DNA from: Chitinophaga horti
Lineage (GTDB): Bacteria; Bacteroidota; Bacteroidia; Chitinophagales; Chitinophagaceae
Assembly: GCF_022867795.2 (NCBI RefSeq)
Contig: NZ_CP107006.1
Span: 5,642,001-5,706,000, forward strand
Length of the DNA: 64,000 nucleotides
Direction of reading: 5' to 3'
Shown one piece after another: positions 36,238 to 45,800 of the stretch (position 1 is the first letter of the stretch; every line of letters starts with the position of its first letter). The translations under genes and the position numbers were made by a program. Below the pieces are notes generated by a model. The model made no database searches and was not told the origin of the DNA. It saw nothing but the letters and a program-made list of their open reading frames with translations.

Positions 36238-36261
36238 AGGAGTAGGTTCGGGTTTAGGAGA

Positions 36262-36301
36262 AAAGGTTAAAAAAAAAGCAGCGTAGTTGTTACTACGCTG
36301 C
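36262..36301 (-). terminator. intrinsic terminator of ricT
   Basis: Perfect 10-bp stem (36278-36287 with 36292-36301) with a 4-base loop, followed on the minus strand by TTTTTTTTT. It separates ricT from the rhomboid gene downstream. Confidence 0.85.
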
Positions 36302-36326
36302 TGCAAATATATTGCTATTTATTGTT

Positions 36327-37988
36327 TCATGAAGGATTCTCAGGTTGAGGGCCTTGCGGACGATTGTCCGGGCGCGGCTTCTGCTGATTATCAGGCTTTG
36401 GCGGCCTTTGCCCTTCTGGGCGTGGCGGGCGGTCCGGCCTCGGTTTCTGCTGCTGTCCCTCAAGGCGTGGCTTCTGCTGACCTTCAGGTCTTGGCGGCCT
36501 GTTCTCCTGCTTCTGACCTTCGGGGCGCGGCGGACGTTCCTGTTTAGGCTTTTGCTGCTGGCCTTCCGGTCTTGGCTTCTGCTGGTTATCAGGTCTTGGC
36601 GGCCTGTTTTCCTGCTTCTGCCCGTCGGGGCGTGGCGGCCTTTCCTGTTTAGGCTTCTGCTGCTGACCTTCTGGTCTTGGTTTTTGCTGGTTTTCAGGTC
36701 TTGGTGGCCTGTTTTCCTGTTTCTGTCCTTCGGGGCGTGGCGGCCTTTCCTGTTTAGGTTTCTGCTGCTGGCCTTCCGGTCTTGGTTTCTGCTGGCCCTG
36801 CTGAGGTTGTTGAGGACCTCTGCCTCCTTTATTGTCTTTACCCTGCTGTTGCTGCTGTTTGTCCTTGTTTTTCTGCTTCCTTTTCTGGGAGGCTTTTTCA
36901 AGAGAGCGGAGGCTGATCTGGCCCACCACGTCCACAAACCCAAGGTCTGCTTCTTTGGATGGTTTGCCACTTACAACTTCTACTGCTTTCAGCTCTTCCG
37001 GTTTGATGCCCTGCTTGTTCAGCTGGCGAATCTCTTTTACGCGGGAGATGGTGAGCGGGTATTGTTTATTACTGTTTCCGTAAGAATACCACATGAGGTT
37101 CTTGAAGATGTCGCGTTTCTGCAGTGATGCAGTACCGCCCGACGTTTCGATCACGTCGGCGTCTTCAGGGAAATCTTTGAGGGCATCCAGGTACGTATCC
37201 AACTCGTAGTTGAGGCAGCATTTGAGTCGACCGCACTGGCCGCTCAGCTTTGCCTGGTTAATCGAAAGGTTTTGGTAACGGGCAGCGGTGGTGTTAACCG
37301 ATTTGAAATCTGACAGCCAGGTAGAGCAGCAAAGCTCACGTCCGCAACTACCAATACCGCCTACTTTGCCGGCTTCCTGGCGGGCACCGATCTGGCGCAT
37401 TTCCACCTTTACCCGGAACTCGGAAGCGAATATTTTGATGAGCTCGCGGAAATCCACGCGGTCATCAGCAGTATAGAAGAACGTAGCTTTCCGGCCATCA
37501 GCCTGAATTTCTACTTCGGTAAGTTTCATTTCCAGACCAAGGTTGCGGGCGAGGGCGCGGGATTTGACCAGTGCTTCCTTTTCGCGGGCCTTGTTGTCTT
37601 TCATGCGGTTCAGATCGTCATTAGTGGCGCGGCGGAGTAACTTTTTTACTTCGGGCGTATCGTCCACACGGCGTTTTTTCATTTGCAGCTTTACGAGTTC
37701 GCCGGTAACGCTTACCATGCCAACGTCAAAGCCGCTTACGCCTTCCACAGCTACCATATCTCCTTTATCAAAGAGCTGCTTGGTAACATTGCGGAAAAAA
37801 TCTTTACGACTACCGTTATTGAAACTTACTTCTATTATGTCAAATGGTGCTAAACTATCACCCAAGGGTATATTCGCCAGCCAGTCAAACACATTAAGGC
37901 GGTTACATCCGCCTGTATCGCATCCTCCGTTACTCTTACACCCTGACGGCTTCCCTTCCGCACCTGTACCACATCCGGCACAAGCCAT
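36327..37988 (-). CDS. ricT: RicT (YaaT/PSP1) family protein with proline-rich repeat tail
   Basis: A 553-residue protein. The N-terminus carries several cysteines (CAGCG, CKSNGGCDTGGC), and the central PSP1 domain (about 50-330) has CGRELCCSTWL and GRLKCCLNYE. RicT partners RicA and RicF in Firmicutes, where the complex holds Fe-S clusters and controls RNA processing by RNase Y; in this phylum the partners are not known. From about residue 370 the chain is disordered: Lys/Gln-rich, then a 35-residue unit (QQKPRPEGQQQKPKQERPPR...) repeated three to four times. It lies downstream of holB, as in many bacteria. Confidence 0.85.
   Translation of the reverse strand: MACAGCGTGAEGKPSGCKSNGGCDTGGCNRLNVFDWLANIPLGDSLAPFDIIEVSFNNGSRKDFFRNVTKQLFDKGDMVAVEGVSGFDVGMVSVTGELVKLQMKKRRVDDTPEVKKLLRRATNDDLNRMKDNKAREKEALVKSRALARNLGLEMKLTEVEIQADGRKATFFYTADDRVDFRELIKIFASEFRVKVEMRQIGARQEAGKVGGIGSCGRELCCSTWLSDFKSVNTTAARYQNLSINQAKLSGQCGRLKCCLNYELDTYLDALKDFPEDADVIETSGGTASLQKRDIFKNLMWYSYGNSNKQYPLTISRVKEIRQLNKQGIKPEELKAVEVVSGKPSKEADLGFVDVVGQISLRSLEKASQKRKQKNKDKQQQQQGKDNKGGRGPQQPQQGQQKPRPEGQQQKPKQERPPRPEGQKQENRPPRPENQQKPRPEGQQQKPKQERPPRPDGQKQENRPPRPDNQQKPRPEGQQQKPKQERPPRPEGQKQENRPPRPEGQQKPRLEGQQQKPRPDRPPRPEGQRPPKPDNQQKPRPDNRPQGPQPENPS
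36480..36800. repeat. 105-bp tandem repeats in ricT
   Basis: Three near-identical copies spaced exactly 105 bp (TGTTTAGG marks at 36541, 36646 and 36751), encoding a 35-residue Pro/Arg/Gln/Lys unit. Copies differ at single bases, mostly in third positions and in Glu/Asp exchanges. Confidence 0.85.
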
Positions 37989-38094
37989 ATTATATCAATT
38001 TAAAATTTACAAATAAAACAAATCCAGTCTAAAGCCAACGTCTTTTAAAAATACATATTTAGTTTGAGTAAACAAAAAGCGCAGGCGTTAACAA

Positions 38095-38102
38095 CAAAGG
38101 TA
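38095..38102 (-). promoter_or_regulatory. -7 promoter element upstream of ricT
   Basis: Minus-strand TACCTTTG, 107 bp upstream of the ricT ATG, in the holB-ricT gap. It would give ricT a promoter separate from holB. Confidence 0.4.
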
Positions 38103-38134
38103 AGTGTTATGGCTTACATAACAACGGCCTGGCC

Positions 38135-39271
38135 TTACACAGGCAGCGGCCGGTTACGGAAGATGTACTGCAGTTTTATCGACAGCGCGTGAAAGAGCAT
38201 TTTACCATTTGCATTTCGTTCGATGTGATAGCAGGCGTTGTCCAACTCCTCTACAATACGCTGCATCTGCTCGAGGTTAGCCAGCTTTTGCAGTTTAGCG
38301 GCAAAATCCATCTCTTCGGTAGAAAACGCGAGTTGACTGCGATCCATGAACTGCAAACGCACGGTGTGCTCCAGCAGGTTGATGAAGTAACGCAGGAACT
38401 GCTTTTGATTTTCGCGGCCCATCTTAGCGTTGGATACATGCTCTACCCACTCCTGTAATGCCACCCGGTTTTGAGTGAAGATGTAGTTGAGCCAGTTACG
38501 CAACAGTTCGTGATAGTCGTTTTCGGCATGCTGCAACAGGTGCAACGCCTCCCGGTAGTTTCCTGAGGATATAGTGGCAATCTGGCGGGCTTTCGCTTCC
38601 GGCACATTGTTACGGCTCACAAGTGCTTTAACAACTGCGTCTTTTGGCAACGGGTTGATTTTGACGAGCTGGGTGCGGGAGAGAATAGTCGCCAGTATCT
38701 GCTCCTGGTTTTCGGCGGCCAGGATGAAAATAGTATTGGCCGGCGGCTCTTCGATGAGCTTCAGCAACCGGTTGCCTTCGTTGCCCAGGTATTCGGGCAT
38801 CCACATCATCAATATTTTATACTCGCTTTCAAAGCTTTTAAGGCTCAGTTTACGGATGATGTCCTGGCATTCGTGGGTGGTAATGTTGCCCTGTTTATTT
38901 TCCGCGCCGATGAATTGTAACCAGTCGTAAGCATTTCCGTACGGCTGTTGCGACAGGAATTCACGCCACTCGGCGATGTAATCGGTACTAATCGGTTTAT
39001 CGCCCGATTTGCGTGGGATTACCGGGTAGGAGTAATGAATGTCCGGGTGAATATATTGAGATGCCTTTATGCAGGCCGCGCAGCGACCACAGGAGTCGTG
39101 CTGCTGGCGGTCTTCGCAAACGAGGTACTGTGTAAAAGCAAGTGCCATGAAGAGGCCGCCTGCACCCTCGGGTGCCAGGAAGATCATTGCGTGACTCAGC
39201 CGGTTATTTTCCACGGCCTGCACCAGATGATCGCGTACTTCTTCCTGTGCTATGATATCTGAAAAAAACAT
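38135..39271 (-). CDS. holB: DNA polymerase III subunit delta prime
   Basis: The delta-prime clamp-loader subunit, 378 residues from ATG 39271 (MFFSDIIAQEEVRDHLV); an in-frame start at 39301 adds an unusual N-terminus. RLSHAMIFLAPEGAGGLFMAL is the degenerate P-loop, lacking the Lys, as expected for the non-hydrolysing subunit. The zinc cysteines are in CEDRQQHDSCGRCAAC, and LLKLIEEPPANTIFILAAEN with ILSRTQLVKI is the conserved sensor region. It is upstream of ricT on the same strand with a 146-bp gap. Confidence 0.9.
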   Translation of the reverse strand: MFFSDIIAQEEVRDHLVQAVENNRLSHAMIFLAPEGAGGLFMALAFTQYLVCEDRQQHDSCGRCAACIKASQYIHPDIHYSYPVIPRKSGDKPISTDYIAEWREFLSQQPYGNAYDWLQFIGAENKQGNITTHECQDIIRKLSLKSFESEYKILMMWMPEYLGNEGNRLLKLIEEPPANTIFILAAENQEQILATILSRTQLVKINPLPKDAVVKALVSRNNVPEAKARQIATISSGNYREALHLLQHAENDYHELLRNWLNYIFTQNRVALQEWVEHVSNAKMGRENQKQFLRYFINLLEHTVRLQFMDRSQLAFSTEEMDFAAKLQKLANLEQMQRIVEELDNACYHIERNANGKMLFHALSIKLQYIFRNRPLPV

Positions 39272-39338
39272 GTGCGATGGATTCGGGCGTGAAAATAGCA
39301 CATATTATTTAATCACCGGGATGGCGGGCAGCTACGTT

Positions 39339-39875
39339 TTACTTCAACGACTGGAAGCAAAGTTTGCGAAAGTACCCGCTGGCGGTCAGCTGCGGCGACC
39401 TGGTTTCTACGTAATATTTGCCCGTTACAGTACGGTTCACCGGGTCCACGGACGTAATTTCAATCATCGCGCTATCTGTAATGGCAAAATGGTAAGCATC
39501 GCTGCGCCCTAGTCCCACTAAAATGCGACCGGTGGTGTCGGTGCCACGGCTCGAGTAAGTGTATTTGCCAACCGGGATGCTATCGTTCTGAAGATCGCCG
39601 TAAGTGATGTAGCGACCGCTTTTGATGTTAGCGATCACCTTGATCGAGTCGGTGACACCTTCGAGGCTGAGTAGTTTGTAGCTGCCCTCTACATTCGTGA
39701 TCCTGATCATGGTAGAGCTTACCAATTTTAGTTGGCGCGGTTGATTGGCAATGGTAAGACCGAGTTCTGTTTCGGTGCAGTTGGATCCCATGCTGTCGTC
39801 AGCGGCACATGAGTAGATAAAACAGGTGAAGATGCCTGCTAAGATAGCAGGTAAGGGACGTAAAAGTGTATTCAT
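39339..39875 (-). CDS. hypothetical lipoprotein
   Basis: A 178-residue protein with a lipoprotein-type signal (FIYSC, Cys23). The mature part is beta-rich with short repeats of hydrophobic-polar alternation (MIRITNVEGSYKLLSLEG, RILVGLGRSDAYHFAITDSAMIEITSVD). No family recognised; a small surface or periplasmic lipoprotein is the safe statement. A MITE-like element lies just upstream of its start. Confidence 0.6.
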   Translation of the reverse strand: MNTLLRPLPAILAGIFTCFIYSCAADDSMGSNCTETELGLTIANQPRQLKLVSSTMIRITNVEGSYKLLSLEGVTDSIKVIANIKSGRYITYGDLQNDSIPVGKYTYSSRGTDTTGRILVGLGRSDAYHFAITDSAMIEITSVDPVNRTVTGKYYVETRSPQLTASGYFRKLCFQSLK

Positions 39876-39906
39876 TCGGCGTTACTGTTTCCTGGAAATG
39901 GAAAGA

Positions 39907-40010
39907 GGCTGTCTCAAAAGTAATTTACGCCCGTTTTTATTCGGGCACTTGATGGAGTGATTTTTCGTTTACGCGATCCTTATGACCATCCAACTACTTT
40001 TGATACAGCC
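39907..40010. mobile_element. MITE-like element with 16-bp terminal inverted repeats
   Basis: GGCTGTCTCAAAAGTA (39907-39922) and its complement at 39995-40010 differ by one base. The 104-bp element has no coding frame and contains a small GCCCG/CGGGC hairpin (39929-39946). Ends of the form GGCTGTCTCAAAAGT are typical of insertion-sequence termini. I see no target-site duplication at the edges, so the exact boundary is uncertain. Confidence 0.6.
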
Positions 40011-40018
40011 CCGACGTA

Positions 40019-40551
40019 TTAATTATATTTCTTTTCGATGGCGGCGGTCACTTCCGGTGCCAGCGGTAATGTTTTTGGCGGAAAAACGGCTACAAGGTTG
40101 CCTTTTTCATCCAGCAGGTACTTCTGGAAGTTCCAGGTAACTTCTTCCGGCGTGAAATGTTTGGCCTTGCCTTCTGCGAGCAGCCACTTGTACAGCGGGT
40201 GAATGTCGTCTCCTTTACAGATATCTTGGCAGACATTGGGAAGGTTACGCTATAGTTGCTGGTGCAGAATTGTTGAATTTCCTGGTTGGTACCCGGCTCC
40301 TGTCCATTGAAGTTGTTAGCCGGAAAGCCAACAATTACCAACTGGCCTTTGTACTTTTGGTACAGGGCCTCCAGGCCTTCATACTGAGGCGTCAGCCCAC
40401 ATTTGGAGGCAGTATTGACGATCAGGATCTTTTTGCCCTTGTAATCAGAGAAGTTGATTTTCTTTTTGCCATCGAGCCCGTCCACCTTGAAATCGTAGAT
40501 TCCCTTAGGCGCAACGAACACGAGTGCTGACAGTAACATCAGTTTAAACAT
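40019..40551 (-). pseudogene. glutathione peroxidase-family protein, frameshifted
   Basis: A thiol peroxidase of the glutathione peroxidase family. The 5' part (frame from ATG 40551) has a signal-like start, NTASKCGLTPQ with the peroxidatic Cys, FPANNFNGQEPG, and FCTSNYSVTFPMSAKISVK. After that the frame is lost: at 40212-40213 the minus strand has AAAGG where AAAGGG is needed. Adding one G gives KGDDIHPLYKWLLAEGKAKHFTPE, then VTWNFQKYLLDE with the catalytic Trp and Asn, ending at the TAA at 40019. The restored length is 177 residues, which is normal. Sequencing error or recent loss. Confidence 0.88.
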
Positions 40552-40683
40552 ATGCTGCGGCTTTTAATTGATTAGTATAAAGTTAGGTATCCTACTCCAA
40601 TATCGAATGATAATGAATTGTTAATAGGATGACGAAGCAAATGCTTCATTATGAACGAGGTAGGGGGACTAAGGACTAAAGCT

Positions 40684-41304
40684 TTATTTATTCTGAAGAT
40701 AGTTTTCCAGTGGAAGCCTGTTCGTAAGTGACCGGGCGAGCGTCATTTCATCTGCATATTCCAGTTCACCGCCGAATGCAATGCCGCGCGCGATCGTCGT
40801 AACTTTAACCGGCAGGTCCTTCAGCTTTTTAGACAAGTAATAGATAGTGGTATCTCCCTCAATGGTGGGGCTAACCGCCATAATTACCTCTTCCACGCCA
40901 TGTTGCTGAACACGCTCAACCAGGGTGTGGATGTTCAGCTGGTCGGGGCCGATGCCATCGATGGGGGAGATGATGCCGCCTAAAACATGGTAGGCGCCGT
41001 TAAACTGCTGCGTGTTTTCTATAGCAATAACGTCACGGATGCTTTCTACCACGCACACTAGCTTTTGATTACGGGTGTGGCTGGCGCATATGTTGCAAAC
41101 GTCGTCGTCGGAAACGTTATGGCATTGTTTGCAGAATTTAATCTGGCGGCGCATCCTGGTAATGACCTCGCCAAATTGCTCTACTTGCGGCGTTTCCTGC
41201 TTCAGCAAATGCAAAACAAGCCTGAGCGCGGTTTTTTTACCGATGCCGGGCAGTTTGGCAAATTCATTCACCGCATTTTCAATCAGGGCAGAAGAAACGA
41301 TCAT
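40684..41304 (-). CDS. recR: recombination protein RecR
   Basis: RecR acts with RecF/RecO to load RecA at gaps. The 206-residue protein has the N-terminal helix-hairpin-helix (LPGIGKKTALRLVLHLL), the zinc finger CKQCHNVSDDDVCNICAS, and the Toprim domain (LVCVVESIRDVIAIENT, then TIEGDTTIYYLSKKL). A minus-strand TATCTTTG ends 4 bp before the ATG, so the transcript may be leaderless. The Ig-like lipoprotein gene lies 19 bp upstream in the same direction, so two routes of transcription are possible. Confidence 0.95.
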   Translation of the reverse strand: MIVSSALIENAVNEFAKLPGIGKKTALRLVLHLLKQETPQVEQFGEVITRMRRQIKFCKQCHNVSDDDVCNICASHTRNQKLVCVVESIRDVIAIENTQQFNGAYHVLGGIISPIDGIGPDQLNIHTLVERVQQHGVEEVIMAVSPTIEGDTTIYYLSKKLKDLPVKVTTIARGIAFGGELEYADEMTLARSLTNRLPLENYLQNK

Positions 41305-41308
41305 ACCA

Positions 41309-41316
41309 CAAAGATA
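41309..41316 (-). promoter_or_regulatory. -7 promoter element of recR
   Basis: Minus-strand TATCTTTG with 4 bases (TGGT) to the ATG at 41304. If active, the recR mRNA would start at or next to its first codon. Confidence 0.4.
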
Positions 41317-41323
41317 ATAATAA

Positions 41324-42772
41324 CTACAGGGTTATATCATTCGGAACAACCCAGTTGGCCTTGATATTAGTCGGTTTTGGCACCGAGAATACCTTTTCCG
41401 GTTGTTTCTTCGGATTTCCGTAATAAATACCGGTATCCCATACGCCGTTTTTGTTTTCATCCACAAGAATGCGGATATCATATTGGCCTGGTTGAATCAA
41501 TCCGCGCTTCCATGTGCCGTTATTGATGTTGGCGCTATACTTCACTTCTTTATTTAGAACCAGCTGCACAACCAGGTCTACGCTGTCCTTCATTTTCAGA
41601 ATGGTGCTGTCGGTAATTTTAAGGGTTACCATCACTGTTCCATAATCGGATAGCTCTTTTGACGTAAACCGGATGGTATCGGACTTGGCAAATGATTGCT
41701 CCAGCGTATCCGTGGCGAATCCTGCCGGCAGGATCAGCTGGTACGGGGTACCCTCTTTCCACTCATAATTCAAGATCAGCGTTTGACGGGTGGTGTCATC
41801 CATTTTGGCGGTGAAGTTCACCCTGCGAAGGGTTGTATCTTCCAGAAGCAGGATTTTCGTCGAGTCCAGTTGACGTATAGGGATGGTAAATCCAACATGC
41901 ATCGGATCGCCCAGCTCCTGTTGGCCGCCCTGTAATTGGGCGGATGCCAGGAATTTTGGCTTTTTCTTCTTTTCCTCGTCCTTCTTCTCCTCTTCCTCTT
42001 CTTCCTCTTTCTCCTCTGACTGAGGAATGACTACGGTATCTTTCTCGCGAAATAATGGCAGATTGATCCCCGAAATATTCGCCGACAGATAGACCGCGCT
42101 GTCTACGAACGCGATGTATTCGGAGTGCTGCGTATACTGCAGGTCACGATCTTCCTCTTTGAGGGCAAATACTTTGTAACGTCCGGGGGCCAGGTTCTTG
42201 AAGCGAAAGCTGCCATCGCCCCTGCTCCTGGCATAATAAAGTGGTTTTTCCTTCGACACAATGGAATCTTCCATGCCGCTGTACAGGAAAACGCCCACGC
42301 TGCTATCTACCTGCCCGGTTTCCGCAACGAAAGTGGTTCCCGTGATCTGAAGCGAGTCAAGGTAGTCGCCGGTAGACACTACATATTGAAAGTCTTCAAT
42401 GGGGTTGCGCTCGTTGAGGTCGCGCACAGCGTCGTTAAAGTTGAAGGTGTAAGTGGTATTAGGCTTGAGGGTGTCTTTTATATTGATGGTAATAGTGCGC
42501 AGTTTAGCCGTAATCGTCGGTGTACGTTTCAACGTAGGCGAAACGATCAGCTTCTCGATCACGTTATCCAGCTCGATATATTCATCGAAGGTAAAAGAGA
42601 TTCGTTTGCTGGAGAAATGCAGCGACGAATCGGGCGGGTTAACCCCCAGCAAACGAGGGGGCAGGCTGTCTTTGGGCCCGCCGCCGGGAGGAACGATGTT
42701 GGCGCATTGCGTAAAATAGCAGGAGATTACCACTATCAGTACCAGTGCCGTTGCCCTAAAAATCTGGTTCAT
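41324..42772 (-). CDS. Ig-like domain lipoprotein (SbsA-Ig type)
   Basis: A 482-residue lipoprotein (Cys24 in FTQC, then ANIVPPGGGPKDSLPP). The first domain (RLLGVNPPDSSLHFSSKRISFTFDEYIEL... to NFNDAVRDLNERNPIEDF) is a bacterial SbsA-type Ig-like domain, the middle has a carboxypeptidase-regulatory-like fold (GDGSFRFKNLAPGRYKVFALKE), a run of Glu/Lys around residues 245-265 forms a charged linker, and another beta domain ends IRILVDENKNGVWDTGIYYG. Widely conserved in Bacteroidota, role unknown. It sits between a helicase-nuclease and recR, a common order, but a link to DNA repair is not shown. Confidence 0.82.
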   Translation of the reverse strand: MNQIFRATALVLIVVISCYFTQCANIVPPGGGPKDSLPPRLLGVNPPDSSLHFSSKRISFTFDEYIELDNVIEKLIVSPTLKRTPTITAKLRTITINIKDTLKPNTTYTFNFNDAVRDLNERNPIEDFQYVVSTGDYLDSLQITGTTFVAETGQVDSSVGVFLYSGMEDSIVSKEKPLYYARSRGDGSFRFKNLAPGRYKVFALKEEDRDLQYTQHSEYIAFVDSAVYLSANISGINLPLFREKDTVVIPQSEEKEEEEEEEKKDEEKKKKPKFLASAQLQGGQQELGDPMHVGFTIPIRQLDSTKILLLEDTTLRRVNFTAKMDDTTRQTLILNYEWKEGTPYQLILPAGFATDTLEQSFAKSDTIRFTSKELSDYGTVMVTLKITDSTILKMKDSVDLVVQLVLNKEVKYSANINNGTWKRGLIQPGQYDIRILVDENKNGVWDTGIYYGNPKKQPEKVFSVPKPTNIKANWVVPNDITL

Positions 42773-42801
42773 ATTACCTGGTCGGATGTATAAATTAGGT
42801 A

Positions 42802-42809
42802 CAAACTTA
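42802..42809 (-). promoter_or_regulatory. -7 promoter element of the Ig-like lipoprotein gene
   Basis: Minus-strand TAAGTTTG (TAnnTTTG) 29 bp upstream of the ATG at 42772. Confidence 0.4.
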
Positions 42810-42846
42810 GTGTCTTTCGGTCAAAATCACGTGGATCTGAGGTATT

Positions 42847-45800
42847 TTACACCTCTTCTTCCTCCTCGCCGACCAACTGGTGTAATGCCACCTGCAGTTT
42901 ATTGTCTTTGACGAAGTTGCACCAGCGACAATCTTCCTTGCCACAGCCCGTATAAAACTCCTTATTCTGGATTTTCCCCCAAACCTCGGTTATTTGTTGA
43001 GTAACGGTGGTAATATCCTCGGGCGTGATATAAACTTTCTCTTTGTGATATTCTTTCTGCTTGTTAGGTTCGATAAAGTCAAACTCGGTACTTACTACCT
43101 GCCAGTTCTTCAGCTTATAGTTGTCCAGCAGTATTTTGTAGAACACCGCCTGTCGCCAATAGTCACCTCCGTTCGGCTCCCGGTCGTTCGGGCGTTCGAA
43201 TTTGCGGTAATCCTTAATGGCTTTTTGGTAGTCGCCGGTTTTATAGTCCACTACGTTCACCTCGCTGCCGTCAAATTCGAGCTTATCTATCTTACCCTTA
43301 ATCGGCACGCCGTTGACTGTAATATTCCGGAGGTTACGCTCCACACTTACAATGGTATTCCAGGAGGGAAGATATTTGTCGTAGTAGTCGCCGAGTATAT
43401 CCGTTCCATACTCCATCCGCCGGTCAAACGATTCGCGGGTAAAACATTCGCGGTTGCGCATCATGCTGCTTCTGAAGTCGCGAAGAAACTCATCTTTCGA
43501 GGGAAACTCGTTATGGTTCGCCTGCATCTTCTGAAACAGCTTTTCCAATGCATAGTGTACCGCAGATCCAAATTCCGTATTTTCTGACCGGCCAGATGGT
43601 ACCCGCACCAGGTTTTGGTAGAAGAAGGAGAGTGGGCAGTTCAGGTAGTTGTTGAGCGCTGTTACGTTCATCGCGAAATTGGCGAGCAGCGCGTCTATGA
43701 ACAGCTGGTCGACCTTCTGTATTTCGGGGGCAGACTCCTTACCATACTGTAGCACTTCAAAATCGAACAAGATTTCCTCTTTCAGTTCGATCTTATGGTT
43801 AGGTAAAATATGTTGCTCCAGTATTTCTGAGATGAACATGCTGGGCTCCAGCGGTTTACCATCCTGGCGAAACTCCGGATAAGATATATAGAGGTACTTT
43901 TCCGCCCGCGTAAGTGCTACGTAGAACAGTCGGCGTAATTCCTGTTCATCTGTGGAGGTAGATTGTGTTGTGAACACGGTATCAGGAAATGAAAACCCTG
44001 TGCTGTTTTTCCTTTTCTTTTCCCAGAGATGAGAATTGGTGCTGGCGACAAATACATATTCGAACTCGAGCCCCTTCGATCCATGCGCAGTGATCAGGTT
44101 TACGCCTTTTTCATTACCTGACACCTGCACCAGGGAGATCGCGATTCCATTGGCCTCCATCAGGTCGATGGTTTCCATCAGCTTCTGGATTTTCATATTC
44201 TGATCGCGGTGGGTTTCGTCTTTGATAAAGTCGAATACGGCCTGTAACACCTTCATCAGCCAGATCTTTTCCGGCGAATCCATCACATACCGAAGTATGC
44301 CGCCTTCAGCAATGATATTGCTGAACAGCTGCTGCAACGTAAGGTTTTGTGCCTCGCTCAGCCATTTTTCCAACATCGCTCCAAGCGCCAGGATTTCATC
44401 TGGCGGTGCAGTCGAAAACAAGGTCGGGTTCCTGGCTTTGTTCCATTCCTGTATATATTGACGGATAGAGGTCTTGCCATCTGTATAGCTCTTCTCGTTC
44501 GTGCGAATGCTGACAAGGGCTGCTTCAATGGGAGCGATCTTATAGAAATCGTAGTGCATGATCTCAAAAAGAATATCGTCACCACTGTTGGGCGTTTCCA
44601 GTTCAGCTGCGAGATAGCGAAGCAATTGAAGAATTTTTCGCGCGAACGGGATCTCGAAAAGATTCGTGTTTCTCTTGGAATAAAACGGGATCCCCTTTAA
44701 TCGAAAATATTGTGTTAACTCCTCGCCGTAACGGTTCTCTTTATAAATGATCGCAATTTTGCCCGGCGATACTCCTTGCTTCAATAACTTCTCTACTTCC
44801 AGGGTAATGCCGGCCATCTCATCTCTGCCGGTATTATACCGGTGAATCTCGGGCGGAATATCGAGCGCCGCGAGTTTATCATTGCTGGCGATCAGTTGTT
44901 TGCTTAAGCCGGGAAGCTGATTTACGAGGCGGGAATCTTTATTGTTTTCTATGAGCGTCATAGATGCGTCCAGCACGTTCTGTACCGAGCGGTAGTTCTG
45001 CGTTAACACAACGGTATGAAGATCGGAAGCAAAGCTGCTCGCGAACAGTTCCATATTCTCCACGTTGGCGCCCTGGAAACGATAAATAGATTGGTCATCA
45101 TCACCTACAACGAATACGTTTGGCTTTTCCTCGTCCTTAATCAATAACTGGATGAGCCGATTCTGAGTACCGCTCGTATCCTGGTATTCGTCTACCAGCA
45201 AGTATTGAAAACGCTCTTTATAATCAGACAACAGGGCATCATGCTGTTCGAACACCCTGATTACCCAATTGATCATGTCATCGAAGTCGTACCTGTTTGC
45301 TTTCAGCATCATTTCCTGGAAGGTGTCGAATTGTTCGACGGCCGCTTCCAGCCGGAGCATTTTTTCCTGTTCCACTTCAATCTTATCGGTCCTTACTTCT
45401 CCTTTTTTGAAGAACTTGGTGGCCCTTTTACAGATATATTCGTCCCGGAATGGCAGGCTGTCGAGGTAAACCTTTATCCTTTCCTTTATGAAGGCGGATG
45501 TCCAGCCTTCTCTTTTCATGGTGGAAAAGAGCCAGGAGAAGTTGCGCATATCGAAGTAAACATCTCCCCGATAACGTTTCAGCGGATTGTCTTTCGAAAA
45601 ACTGTCGATCATCTTTTTCAGCATCTGGATTTTTTCCAGGTCTGAAATAGGGTCGAGCGTGTTTTTATCAAATAAGGAAAGGTTGTCCTGAATCACTTCG
45701 TTACAAAACGAGTGGAACGTGTGGATGTTTACGCGGTAAGCATCCGGGCCAATGAAGTCGGTCAGGCGTTTCCGCATAGCGACCGTTCCCGCATCCGTAT

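Noticed and set aside
36480..36800. Possible CRISPR array because of regular spacing
   Set aside because: The repeats are contiguous 105-bp coding units with no unique spacers, in frame with ricT.
36345..37127. Hydrophobic plus-strand frame opposite ricT
   Set aside because: Produced by reading the Pro/Gln/Lys repeat DNA on the other strand; Leu/Ala/Trp repeats follow the 105-bp period and no start signal exists.
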